Assembly (NCBI RefSeq): GCF_000244875.1
Contig: NC_016791.1
Coordinates: 2,733,001-2,797,000, forward strand
From: Clostridium sp. BNL1100
Lineage (GTDB): Bacteria; Bacillota; Clostridia; Acetivibrionales; DSM-1351
Length of the DNA: 64,000 bases
Direction: 5' to 3'
Positions within the stretch are counted from its first letter, which is position 1; each line of letters begins with the position of its first letter. Both the position numbers and the translations under genes were made by a program. The notes under the pieces were generated by a model. That model was not told the DNA's origin. It ran no database searches and was given only the letters and a program-made list of their open reading frames with translations. Shown piece after piece: positions 56,395 to 64,000 of this stretch.

Positions 56395-56655
56395 TCATTC
56401 TAAAAACTTTCTGACAATATTCTCATTCATTTCAACCAGTATTATTTCGTCACCAACCTTAATTATACTTTCCCATGGAATTATGTATTCATTGTCCTTT
56501 CCAAACATACCAAACCATTTACCCGGTATAGGTACTACTATCCCCTCTATTCTTCCGTCATTGAGGTTTATTTCGACATCTGAGACCATTCCCAGGCGTG
56601 TACCATCCGAAACATTTATAACTTCCTTATCTTTCAGGCTGCTTGCTCTTCTCAT
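56395..56655 (-). CDS. YlmC/YmxH family sporulation protein (PRC-barrel)
   Basis: An 86-residue PRC-barrel protein starting MRRASSLKDKEVINVSDGTR and continuing GMVSDVEINLNDGRIEGIVV. The family is linked to sporulation in Bacillus and Clostridia and is usually near sigG. GGAGGTCAA stands before the ATG. Role not defined. Confidence 0.88.
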   Translation of the reverse strand: MRRASSLKDKEVINVSDGTRLGMVSDVEINLNDGRIEGIVVPIPGKWFGMFGKDNEYIIPWESIIKVGDEIILVEMNENIVRKFLE

Positions 56656-56673
56656 GTATTGACCTCCGCAATC

Positions 56674-56720
56674 AAAAAAAATTAGGACATATATTAATAA
56701 TTATATGTCCTAATTTTTTT
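56674..56720 (-). terminator. Symmetric terminator after sigG
   Basis: AAAAAAATTAGGACATATA and its reverse complement flank an 8- to 9-base loop: an A-run on one side and a T-run on the other. It ends sigG transcription on the minus strand. Confidence 0.88.
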
Positions 56721-56749
56721 GATATGAAATATTTAATTTTTCATATTTA

Positions 56750-57523
56750 TTAAATATACTTCTTCATATGCATTAATGCTGTCTTTTCAAGTCTTGATAC
56801 CTGTGCCTGAGAAATTCCTATTTCATCTGCAACTTCCATTTGAGTTCTTCCTTCAAAGAACCTGAGATTGAGAATCAGTTTTTCCCTGTCATTGAGTTTA
56901 CGCATGGCTTCTTTCAGAGAAATAGTTTCAAGCCAATTCTCGTCAATATTCTTGTCGTCACTGACCTGATCCATTACATAAATGGCATCTCCTCCGTCAT
57001 GGTAAACGGATTCAAACAACGATATAGGGTCTTGAATCGCATCCAATGCAAAAACAATATCCTCCTTGGGAAGTTGAAGTTCCTGAGCCAGTTCTGCTAT
57101 TGTAGGCTCCTTTGAATTTTGTGTAGTAAGCCTCTCCTTTGCCTGTAATGCTTTATAGGCAATATCTCGCAATGAACGGCTTACTCTTATGGAGTTATTA
57201 TCTCTTAGATACCTTCTGATTTCTCCTATTATCATTGGGACTGCATAAGTTGAAAACTTGACATTCTGAGTTACATCAAAATTGTCTATAGCTTTTATTA
57301 AACCTATACAGCCTACCTGAAACAAATCATCAACATATTCTCCTCTATTATTAAACCTCTGAATAACACTTAATACAAGCCTGAGATTTCCATTTATAAA
57401 CTCATCTCTAGCAGAATTATCGCCTTTATGCATTCTTTCAAATAGTACTTTTTTCTGTTCATTAGTGAGAACAGGAAGTTTAGATGTATTAACGCCACAT
57501 ATTTCAACTTTATTGATAAGCAT
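56750..57523 (-). CDS. sigG: RNA polymerase sigma-G factor (forespore)
   Basis: Late forespore sigma factor. The start at 57523 has GGAGG 7 bases upstream and yields MLINKVEICGVNTSKLPVLT, the family start; a longer frame to 57571 is not supported. The 257-residue product has region 2 (DNFDVTQNVKFSTYAVPMII), region 3 and region 4 (NDREKLILNLRFFEGRTQME and GISQAQVSRLEKTALMHMKK). It lies after sigE in the classical spoIIGA-sigE-sigG order. Confidence 0.96.
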   Translation of the reverse strand: MLINKVEICGVNTSKLPVLTNEQKKVLFERMHKGDNSARDEFINGNLRLVLSVIQRFNNRGEYVDDLFQVGCIGLIKAIDNFDVTQNVKFSTYAVPMIIGEIRRYLRDNNSIRVSRSLRDIAYKALQAKERLTTQNSKEPTIAELAQELQLPKEDIVFALDAIQDPISLFESVYHDGGDAIYVMDQVSDDKNIDENWLETISLKEAMRKLNDREKLILNLRFFEGRTQMEVADEIGISQAQVSRLEKTALMHMKKYI

Positions 57524-57659
57524 ATAAAAACCTCCAGAGCAATAATAACTGTGCAATATCATTATTGCCATGAAGGTCTAATTTATACTGAATTAGCATC
57601 CAAAATATTTTTCTTGAAACCCTTGACAAGCTTGCTTTTGAGGGCTCAACGGCTTCTCT

Positions 57660-58391
57660 CTAGGTCATCCTGCTAATCTCTTTTTTTAGTCTGCTGATAA
57701 TTCTTTTTTCAAGTCTTGAAATATAAGATTGGGATATACCCAGCATATCAGCCACTTCTTTTTGGGTTTTTTCAACACCGTTAGAAAGACCAAACCTCAG
57801 CTCCATTATCTTCTTTTCCCTTACTGATAATTTTTTCATTGCTGCAGCAAGAAGCTCCTTGTCAACCTCGTCCTCAATACTCCTATGAATCATGTCATTA
57901 TCGGTTCCAAGTATATCCGACAGCAGCAGTTCATTACCATCCCAATCGATATTTAAAGGTTCATCAATAGATATTTCTGCCTTAACCCTGTTGTTTCTTC
58001 TCAAATACATGAGTATTTCATTTTCAATACATCTTGAAGCATATGTTGCAAGCTTAATATTTTTCGAAGGATTGAATGTATTTATAGCCTTTATCAAACC
58101 TATAGTACCTATGGAAATCAAATCTTCTACTCCTACACCTGTATTTTCAAACTTTCTTGCAATATAAACAACCAGTCTGAGATTTCTTTCAATTAAAATA
58201 CTTTTAACGCCATAATCGCTTTGTTCAAGCTTATTAAGGAGGTATGTCTCTTCGTCGAGGGTAAGAGGAGGCGGCAAAGCCTCACTACCTCCTATGTAAT
58301 GTACGGGAAATGTGCTCCCAATCTTAAATTTCCTTAATAGCGTTTCGTACTTGATAAGTAAGTACATCTTACACCTGGATACAAAATTCAT
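57660..58391 (-). CDS. sigE: RNA polymerase sigma-E factor (mother cell), pro-form
   Basis: Early mother-cell sigma factor made as pro-sigma-E. The 243-residue product has an N-terminal pro-sequence of about 25-30 residues before [20 protein letters not shown], region 2 ([20 protein letters not shown]) and region 4 ([40 protein letters not shown]). The start ATG at 58391 has AAAGGGG upstream. It begins 39 bp after spoIIGA, its processing protease. Confidence 0.96.
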   Translation of the reverse strand: MNFVSRCKMYLLIKYETLLRKFKIGSTFPVHYIGGSEALPPPLTLDEETYLLNKLEQSDYGVKSILIERNLRLVVYIARKFENTGVGVEDLISIGTIGLIKAINTFNPSKNIKLATYASRCIENEILMYLRRNNRVKAEISIDEPLNIDWDGNELLLSDILGTDNDMIHRSIEDEVDKELLAAAMKKLSVREKKIMELRFGLSNGVEKTQKEVADMLGISQSYISRLEKRIISRLKKEISRMT

Positions 58392-58430
58392 TTAGCTGTC
58401 CCCTTTCAAATATGTATATAGTAATTCAGC

Positions 58431-59330
58431 CTACGCAACCAGTTCCGGACCAAGCAGTGCCTTGTACTTTTCATTCCTTGACAGGGACCTGTTGTATATA
58501 CCTACAATCACATTTTTTACATCCCTTTTTTCTTCTTCCTCACCTATTTCAATAAAATCAGGTTTAAACCCTATAAGCATTCCGTTTTCCTTGCCCAACG
58601 AGCTAAAGGGTATCAGCCTAAACCTTGAAAACCACTTAGAAGTTGAAATTGTTGTAGTTACACAGCTTAAATCGTCTTCCTTTGAATTTTTAAAGATATC
58701 CTTTATCTCTATTGGCAGTAGTTCTTCCAGTGCCTTAAATTCTACAACCATTACAGGATTATTTGTTAAAGGGTCCTTTAATGAATTGCCGGTATCTACT
58801 AAAGCAGGAAACCCAATCTTTCTGTTATCGAAGGAAATCTTAACCGGTATCAGTAGATTATCTCTGGTAAATTTACTTTGAATGACTTCCATAAATATTT
58901 TTATGATTATACCCACTGTAACAAGTGAAAAAAACATCAAACTCCACTTTGATTGTCCAAATACATAAACAATACCGTTTTTCACAAAACCTCCCTGCTC
59001 GTTGAAAAACAAGAAAGCAAGTGCCGCACCGGCAAATATAAAAGTTGATATGTAAAAAATTACTAATGTTTTTATGAATGTCATAATCTTTCTGGGAGAA
59101 AAGGTTACAGCAATTATAAAGAAGGATAAAAGTATCTTTGCCAAAGTAGTATAGAATACCTTTATATCAGGCTCAATTATTATAACGCCAACATATAAGG
59201 CGCCTATTATCGCCCCTGAAAATAATCGCAAAGTACTGGTTCTGTATCTGGAAAACTTTGCAGTAACATATAGAATAAGATAATTGATAACCAAATTTTC
59301 AAGGATAAGAACATCCAAATAAATTTCCAC
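58431..59330 (-). CDS. spoIIGA: Sporulation sigma-E processing protease SpoIIGA
   Basis: SpoIIGA is a membrane aspartic protease that removes the pro-sequence of sigma-E. The 299-residue product has five N-terminal membrane spans (residues about 5-150), then a cytoplasmic aspartic domain with the catalytic motif ALVDTGNSLKDPLT (Asp179) and the strand NPVMVVEFKAL. A promoter with the spoIIG-type long spacer lies upstream. Confidence 0.93.
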   Translation of the reverse strand: MEIYLDVLILENLVINYLILYVTAKFSRYRTSTLRLFSGAIIGALYVGVIIIEPDIKVFYTTLAKILLSFFIIAVTFSPRKIMTFIKTLVIFYISTFIFAGAALAFLFFNEQGGFVKNGIVYVFGQSKWSLMFFSLVTVGIIIKIFMEVIQSKFTRDNLLIPVKISFDNRKIGFPALVDTGNSLKDPLTNNPVMVVEFKALEELLPIEIKDIFKNSKEDDLSCVTTTISTSKWFSRFRLIPFSSLGKENGMLIGFKPDFIEIGEEEEKRDVKNVIVGIYNRSLSRNEKYKALLGPELVA

Positions 59331-59413
59331 TTTTATACCTCACAATTACTAAAAGACCTGTACGGAAATTATATCTATTAAATTATTATTCAAGCCTTTA
59401 TGTTTTTATGTTT

Positions 59414-59446
59414 ATTATACATAGTTAATTAACAAAAGTTTGTCAA
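59414..59446 (-). promoter_or_regulatory. spoIIG promoter with long spacer, Spo0A-type
   Basis: Minus-strand TTGACA (59446-59441) and TATAAT (59419-59414) are 21 bp apart, longer than the 17 bp of ordinary sigma-A promoters. In Bacillus subtilis the spoIIG promoter has a similarly long spacer (22 bp) and needs Spo0A-P. A TTTGTCAAAT sequence resembling a 0A box lies about 30 bp upstream (59472-59483). The start would be about 85 bp before spoIIGA. Confidence 0.7.
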
Positions 59447-59509
59447 AAAGAAATGTAGAAAAAGAATTTTCATTTGACAAAATAGGTTTTCAAAAACCCG
59501 GAAAATGCA

Positions 59510-59535
59510 AAAAACCCGTTGGAACTTCCAACGGG
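59510..59535 (-). terminator. Terminator of ftsZ
   Basis: Minus-strand CCCGTTGGAA pairs with TTCCAACGGG with a single-base loop region, followed by TTTTTTGC, 38 bp after the ftsZ stop. Confidence 0.85.
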
Positions 59536-59572
59536 CTGCAAATGCGATAAATTAACCGAATTTATGCTCTAT

Positions 59573-60715
59573 TTATTTAAATCTGTTTCTTCTCAGGAAA
59601 GTTGGTATATCAAGTTCATTGTCAACTGACATTGAACCGGAAGAATTCTTCTCTTGTGAAATAGAACCGTAGCTTCCGCTTTCAACAGGGGTTGAAGCAT
59701 TTGTAGTTACAGGATTTTTAACTACTTTTTCAACAGGCTTCTCAGTCTTTTTAAGGATAGGACTAGTCTCAAAACCGGTTGCAATAACTGTTATCATAAG
59801 TTCATCCTTGAGATTGTCATCAATAACAGCTCCAAAAATTATATTTGCTTCGGGGTCAGCAGATTTCTGAACGAGTTCAGCAGCAGTATTTACTTCAAAC
59901 AGACCCAAATCAGGTCCTCCTGTAATATTTACAAGAACTCTCCTTGCTCCCTCAATTGATGTTTCAAGAAGCGGACTTTGAATTGCCTGTTTTGCTGCTT
60001 CTTCTGCCCTACTTTCACCGGATGCTCTTCCTACTCCCATGTGAGCCAAACCTGAACTAAGCATTATTGTTTTGACATCGGCAAAGTCAAGATTTACTAA
60101 ACCGGGAACAGCAATCAAATCAGAAATACCCTGTACACCCTGAAGTAAGACATCATCCGCCATTCTGAAAGCATCTACCATGGTTGTTCTCTTCTCAACA
60201 ACCTGTAGGAGTCTGTCATTTGGAATTGTTACCAACGAATCAACTGAATTTTTAAGGTTTTCTATACCTCTTTCAGCATGCTGCATACGAGTTCTGCTTT
60301 CAAACATAAAAGGTTTTGTAACAACAGCTATAGTAAGAATACCCATTTCTCTTGCAAGCTGCGCTACAACAGGAGCTGCACCAGTTCCTGTTCCGCCGCC
60401 CATTCCGGCAGTAACAAAAACCATGTCGGCACCCTTTATCGCTTGAGCAATCTCATCTCTGCTCTCATTGGCTGCTTTTTCTCCGGTTTCAGGATTTGCT
60501 CCGGCACCAAGGCCCTTAGTAAGCTTGTCTCCTATCTGAATCTTTGTATTGGCTTTTGATAAAAATAATGCCTGCTTATCAGTATTAATCGCTATAAAAT
60601 CCACGCCTCTTAACCCGGCTGCTATCATCCTGTTAACGGCATTGTTACCACCGCCGCCGCAACCAATAACTTTTATTTGGGCAAAATGGTCCATGTCAAT
60701 CTCGAAATCTAGCAA
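59573..60715 (-). CDS. ftsZ: Cell division protein FtsZ
   Basis: Tubulin-like GTPase that forms the Z ring. The 380-residue product has the N-terminal GTP-binding part ([20 protein letters not shown]), the signature loop [12 protein letters not shown], the T7 loop ([11 protein letters not shown]), and the conserved C-terminal peptide DIPTFLRRN that binds FtsA and others. The start codon is TTG at 60715 with GGGGG 7 bases upstream. It follows ftsA. Confidence 0.97.
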   Translation of the reverse strand: MLDFEIDMDHFAQIKVIGCGGGGNNAVNRMIAAGLRGVDFIAINTDKQALFLSKANTKIQIGDKLTKGLGAGANPETGEKAANESRDEIAQAIKGADMVFVTAGMGGGTGTGAAPVVAQLAREMGILTIAVVTKPFMFESRTRMQHAERGIENLKNSVDSLVTIPNDRLLQVVEKRTTMVDAFRMADDVLLQGVQGISDLIAVPGLVNLDFADVKTIMLSSGLAHMGVGRASGESRAEEAAKQAIQSPLLETSIEGARRVLVNITGGPDLGLFEVNTAAELVQKSADPEANIIFGAVIDDNLKDELMITVIATGFETSPILKKTEKPVEKVVKNPVTTNASTPVESGSYGSISQEKNSSGSMSVDNELDIPTFLRRNRFK

Positions 60716-60869
60716 TTTAAATCCCCCTTTAGCATTTGTAATAAAACTTGATGTGTATATCTATTAAAATCAACGGAATAAATTGTCTTTTTTTATATAT
60801 AGCGTAGAAAAACACATAATAATACTATATATTATAAAAACAAATAAGGCAAGTTTTAGATTTTATTAC

Positions 60870-62114
60870 CTAGTAAAAAAATTCTTTTAAGGCATTTAAT
60901 GCCTTTTTAAAAAAAGAACTTTCTTTAGCTTTTTTTACAGGCTTTAAATCAGTTTTTTTACTAATAGAACTTGTTGTACTTGCTTCTCTTTCCTGTTTTC
61001 CTATGTAACTGATTATACCGGCTGCGGTACAATGTTGCAGGCCGGATAAACTTCTTACCTTTGGCGATGCTACCCGTACAGGCATATTGAATAGCTCATT
61101 TGCAATTTGTACCGCTCCATCCATTGCTGATATTCCGTTTCCGGAAAGTACCACTCCTGCACCGTAATTACCGGGACAATTTTTTTGAATCAGATCACAG
61201 CATATGCTGAACATCTCATAAACTCTTGCTTCAATTACCTCTATAATATCTGAAACCTTAATATTCTTTTTAAAACTCTCGCTGATATCGTTTACTGTTA
61301 TATCCTGATCAAATTTAATAAGAGCTGTGGAGGCCAGTTGAAGTTGTCTTTTTATCTTTTCCGCTTCGGAATATGTAATCTTAAGAGCTATAGACAAATC
61401 ATTGGTTATGTGATCTCCTCCAACAGGAATACATTTGTTCATAACCAGCATCTCATTTTTGAAAACACTTATCTCGGTTGAACCTCCTCCAACATCAATA
61501 AGCACTACTCCCATTTCCTTTTCGTCGGGAGCTAAAATGCACTCCCCCGCTGAAAAGCCTTCGGGTATTATCCCATCAACTTTTAAACCGGCTTTCTCCA
61601 TACTTCTTACAATATTCTGTACTGAGATAATCTTTCCTATTACTACGTCAAAATCTCCCTCAAGCTTTGCTCCCTTCATACCTACAGGATCAGTGATACC
61701 ATCGTAACCGTCTACTATGTACTGTCTGGGAACAACATCAATAATCTCACTGCCTTCGGGTATATTCATAGCACCCGCAGAGTAAAGAAGTTTTTGAACA
61801 TCGTTTCTTGAAATTTCCTTATTTTCGCTGGAAACAATAGTAAAATTTTTATGATTTATAATATCCACATGCAATCCTGAAATATTTACGTATGCAGTAA
61901 CAACTTTGATTTCTGCCTGAGCTTCAGCCATTTTTACCGAATTTCTAATAGATGACGAAACCGCCTCAATATCTACAATGATTCCTTTTTTAACCCCAGT
62001 ACAAGGATCAGTTCCTTTACCTAAGACCTCTACCTCGCCCATGCTGTTAATTTTCCCAATTACCGTACTTACTTTAGAAGTACCTATGTCAATTCCTACA
62101 ATGATATCAGACAC
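60870..62114 (-). CDS. ftsA: Cell division protein FtsA
   Basis: Actin-like membrane tether of the Z ring. The 414-residue product starts with the phosphate-1 motif (VGIDIGTSKVSTVIGKI), has the SHS2/1C insertion (KVVTAYVNISGLHVDIINHK), phosphate 2 (VVLIDVGGGSTEISVFKNEM) and the adenosine motif (GAGVVLSGNGISAMDG). It ends with an amphipathic helix (FFKKALNALKEFFY) for membrane binding. Confidence 0.96.
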   Translation of the reverse strand: MSDIIVGIDIGTSKVSTVIGKINSMGEVEVLGKGTDPCTGVKKGIIVDIEAVSSSIRNSVKMAEAQAEIKVVTAYVNISGLHVDIINHKNFTIVSSENKEISRNDVQKLLYSAGAMNIPEGSEIIDVVPRQYIVDGYDGITDPVGMKGAKLEGDFDVVIGKIISVQNIVRSMEKAGLKVDGIIPEGFSAGECILAPDEKEMGVVLIDVGGGSTEISVFKNEMLVMNKCIPVGGDHITNDLSIALKITYSEAEKIKRQLQLASTALIKFDQDITVNDISESFKKNIKVSDIIEVIEARVYEMFSICCDLIQKNCPGNYGAGVVLSGNGISAMDGAVQIANELFNMPVRVASPKVRSLSGLQHCTAAGIISYIGKQEREASTTSSISKKTDLKPVKKAKESSFFKKALNALKEFFY

Positions 62115-62166
62115 CGAACTGACCCCCTAAAAAGTGTATCTTTAGTACTTTACGTAACATTCTAAT

Positions 62167-62529
62167 CTAAACATCCTCTTTTACTATATTATCTTTTTTA
62201 AACATTTTATTCAATAGATATCTTCTAATTAAAGCAAAGTTTAAGAAAAGTCTGTTACCGAAGGCAAAAATGGCTGCAAAGTATATTTGTATTCCAAGTT
62301 TGTCCCCAATATAAGCAAGACCAGCAGCAAGCAACGCATTTCCAAAAAAGCCTGACAGGAATATTCTCATCTCGAATTTTTTGTTTATTGACGCAACTAT
62401 CCCGCCAAAAACAGAGTCTAATGCAGCAAGTATGGCCACCGCTACATATGTAAAATACTCTGATGGTATCGTTATTGGAATAAACATGCCTGCAATTATT
62501 CCCAGAATTAATCCTAAAATCGGTATCAT
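62167..62529 (-). CDS. sbp: Small basic membrane protein Sbp (DUF1290)
   Basis: A 120-residue protein with three to four membrane spans, found beside divIB/ftsA in Firmicutes. I choose the ATG at 62529 because GGAGG sits 6 bases before it; the ATG at 62541 overlaps this site. Conserved parts are ILAALDSVFGGIVASINKKF and FAFGNRLFLNFALIRRYLLN. Confidence 0.88.
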   Translation of the reverse strand: MIPILGLILGIIAGMFIPITIPSEYFTYVAVAILAALDSVFGGIVASINKKFEMRIFLSGFFGNALLAAGLAYIGDKLGIQIYFAAIFAFGNRLFLNFALIRRYLLNKMFKKDNIVKEDV

Positions 62530-62565
62530 ATTAACCTCCATGAGCCACAGTTGTATGTATTTTAA

Positions 62566-63405
62566 TTATTCAGCCGGAGCAAAGAACGGATACTTTCCCG
62601 TTGTAAAATCCAGTGTTCCTTTTTGCTTGGCAGTAATATTATTAACAAATAACTTTCTGAAGAAACCTATTTTGTAATCCAAATCATCCATGTCACCAAA
62701 CTTTACGGTAACCCTGTTTTCAAATACAGCTGTTACGGCACCGGGATCTGACATATTAACTGCTGTCAGTTTTGGGTACAGTTTCAGTTTAGAATCCTTA
62801 TCATTCTTTGTAAGGGCATTACAAAAAATCATCAAGTCATTCAGTGTATCTTTATTCTTAAATTTTACCTCTTGTCCCAATTTAAAGCTATCCAACGAAT
62901 TACCTATTATTTTGAAATATTTCTTTTTTTCATTTTGATTTGTAAGAACTTCCAATGCATACCCCTGTTTATCAATCAACAGGCTTGCCCCTTTATTGTC
63001 GAGTATACAATAAGGTGTTCTCTCCGTCACCTTTATTTTTATGGACTTTGGTAGGGAAGGTCTTATACTGATAGAGCTTATGTACGGCATAGAAACTGAA
63101 ACTGCTTTTTCCTTGTCTCCAAACTTTAGAGTTAACAGATTCTTTGGTTTTTCTCCAAGCATTTTGAACACATTCTGACCTGTAACAAGCCCTGAACGCA
63201 AAATTATTTCATTGGCCTGGTATTTTTTATTCCCAGTAACATTTATGTTATCTACTATAAAAAGTGAAGATCTGGCAAATAAAACAACTGCCGTCACAAT
63301 CAAAACAAATGTAAATAACTTTTTCAGCCTTCTTATTTTAAATCTGTATTTTTTTTTCTTTTTGTCATTTGTAGTTTTTAAATTTTTCTTTTGATTATTA
63401 TTCAT
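62566..63405 (-). CDS. divIB: Cell division protein DivIB/FtsQ
   Basis: A 279-residue bitopic division protein: basic cytoplasmic start, one membrane span (LFTFVLIVTAVVLFARSSL), a POTRA domain (IVDNINVTGNKKYQANEIIL), and the FtsQ beta domain (PKSIKIKVTERTPYCILDNK; GYALEVL). It starts 6 bp after murA and is followed by sbp. Complete. Confidence 0.92.
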   Translation of the reverse strand: MNNNQKKNLKTTNDKKKKKYRFKIRRLKKLFTFVLIVTAVVLFARSSLFIVDNINVTGNKKYQANEIILRSGLVTGQNVFKMLGEKPKNLLTLKFGDKEKAVSVSMPYISSISIRPSLPKSIKIKVTERTPYCILDNKGASLLIDKQGYALEVLTNQNEKKKYFKIIGNSLDSFKLGQEVKFKNKDTLNDLMIFCNALTKNDKDSKLKLYPKLTAVNMSDPGAVTAVFENRVTVKFGDMDDLDYKIGFFRKLFVNNITAKQKGTLDFTTGKYPFFAPAE

Positions 63406-63411
63406 TCGCTT

Positions 63412-64000
63412 TTATACCCTTATAATTTTTGCGCCTAAAGCTGACAGTTTATCTTCTATCTTGTAGTAGCCTCTGTCAATATGCTCAAGGCTTGTAACTA
63501 TAGTTTCCCCTTTTGCTGCTAATCCGGCAAGAACCAAAGCCGCACCTCCGCGTAAATCTCTTGCTGTCACCTGCGCACCGTTAAGGCCGTCAACACCTTT
63601 TATCACAGCGACACGACTGTCTATTCTGATGTTTGCACCCATCTTTAAGAGTTCGTCAACATGTTTGTATCTACTTTCAAATATTGTCTCAATTATAATG
63701 CTGGTCCCTTTGCATATTGAAAGCAATGTCATCAGTTGTGCCTGCATATCCGTTGGGAATCCTGGATAAGGCAAGGTCCGTACTACTTCAATTGCATCTA
63801 ACCTTGTTCCGGCGCTCACCTGGATGTCATTCCTCTTTATGGAAATCTGACAGCCTATATCCCTTAACACCGAGGCAATTGATATGATATGTTCCGGTAT
63901 AATATTCTTTATTGTTATATTGCCGCCTGTAATAGCAGCAGCGACCATATATGTACCCGTAATGATCCTGTCGGGGATTATAGTATGCTCAACATTGTTC
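63412..64000 (-). CDS. murA: UDP-N-acetylglucosamine 1-carboxyvinyltransferase, C-terminal part (cut by edge)
   Basis: MurA catalyses the first committed step of peptidoglycan synthesis. Only the last 195 or so codons are in the window; the frame is open to base 64000 and begins NNVEHTIIPDRIITGTYMVA. An internal ATG is not the start. Family features are VVRTLPYPGFPTDMQAQLMT, ETIFESRYKHVDELLKMGAN and RDLRGGAALVLAGLAAKGET. The catalytic cysteine lies outside the window. Confidence 0.95.
   Translation of the reverse strand, partial: NNVEHTIIPDRIITGTYMVAAAITGGNITIKNIIPEHIISIASVLRDIGCQISIKRNDIQVSAGTRLDAIEVVRTLPYPGFPTDMQAQLMTLLSICKGTSIIIETIFESRYKHVDELLKMGANIRIDSRVAVIKGVDGLNGAQVTARDLRGGAALVLAGLAAKGETIVTSLEHIDRGYYKIEDKLSALGAKIIRV

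Noticed and set aside
57524-57571. Longer N-terminus for sigG from ATG 57571
   Set aside because: The extra 16 residues do not look like sigma-G, and GGAGG stands at the right distance only for the ATG at 57523.
1-64000. tRNA or rRNA genes
   Set aside because: No cloverleaf with a TTCGA-type arm or rRNA segment was recognised on either strand. The attachment site is in a protein gene, not in a tRNA gene. A tRNA search tool was not run.

Overview
The window comes from the chromosome of a low-GC, motile, endospore-forming Firmicute. The flagellar set, spoIIGA-sigE-sigG and the division cluster point to class Clostridia. The gene order resembles the Ruminiclostridium / Clostridium cellulolyticum group, but that is inference from memory of synteny, not a search. 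Every host gene lies on the minus strand, so transcription runs from the right edge to the left.

The right host block (about 53.1-64.0 kb) reads murA (cut by the edge), divIB/ftsQ, sbp, ftsA, ftsZ, spoIIGA, sigE, sigG, ylmC/ymxH-like, nrdR, comM-like and the 5' part of dprA. The left host block (1-17.4 kb) reads the 3' part of dprA, topA, trmFO, then flgB, flgC, fliE, fliF, fliG, fliH, fliI, fliJ, a motE/ylxF-like gene, fliK, flgD, a TIGR02530-type gene, flgE, flbD, fliL and fliM (cut by the edge).

The middle 36 kb (17,352-53,309) is an AT-rich prophage inside dprA. Its ends share an 11-bp core (GCACAGTCGAT on the plus strand). Joining the flanks at this core restores one dprA frame of 374 codons. 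A large serine integrase sits at the left end and its last codon and stop are host DNA. The late genes look like a short-tailed (podovirus-type) phage: small terminase, compact tyrosine recombinase, large terminase, portal, scaffold, capsid, adaptor-like protein, a gp10-like tail protein, a kelch-like fibre, a lysis cassette and two very large internal/ejection-type proteins. The early genes include a 939-residue single-chain RNA polymerase of the two-barrel (YonO/QDE-1-like) class with a long folded leader, an SF2 helicase, a BRO-type antirepressor and a GIY-YIG protein without an ordinary start codon. Two plus-strand HTH regulators each have a divergent promoter/operator region.

The most unusual observations are the phage-encoded two-barrel RNA polymerase and its leader, a candidate antisense RNA in the early leader, a structured non-coding stretch near 39.8-40.2 kb, and the dprA insertion that remodels both dprA and the integrase C-terminus. 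All motif, promoter and RNA calls were made by eye. No homology search or folding program was run.
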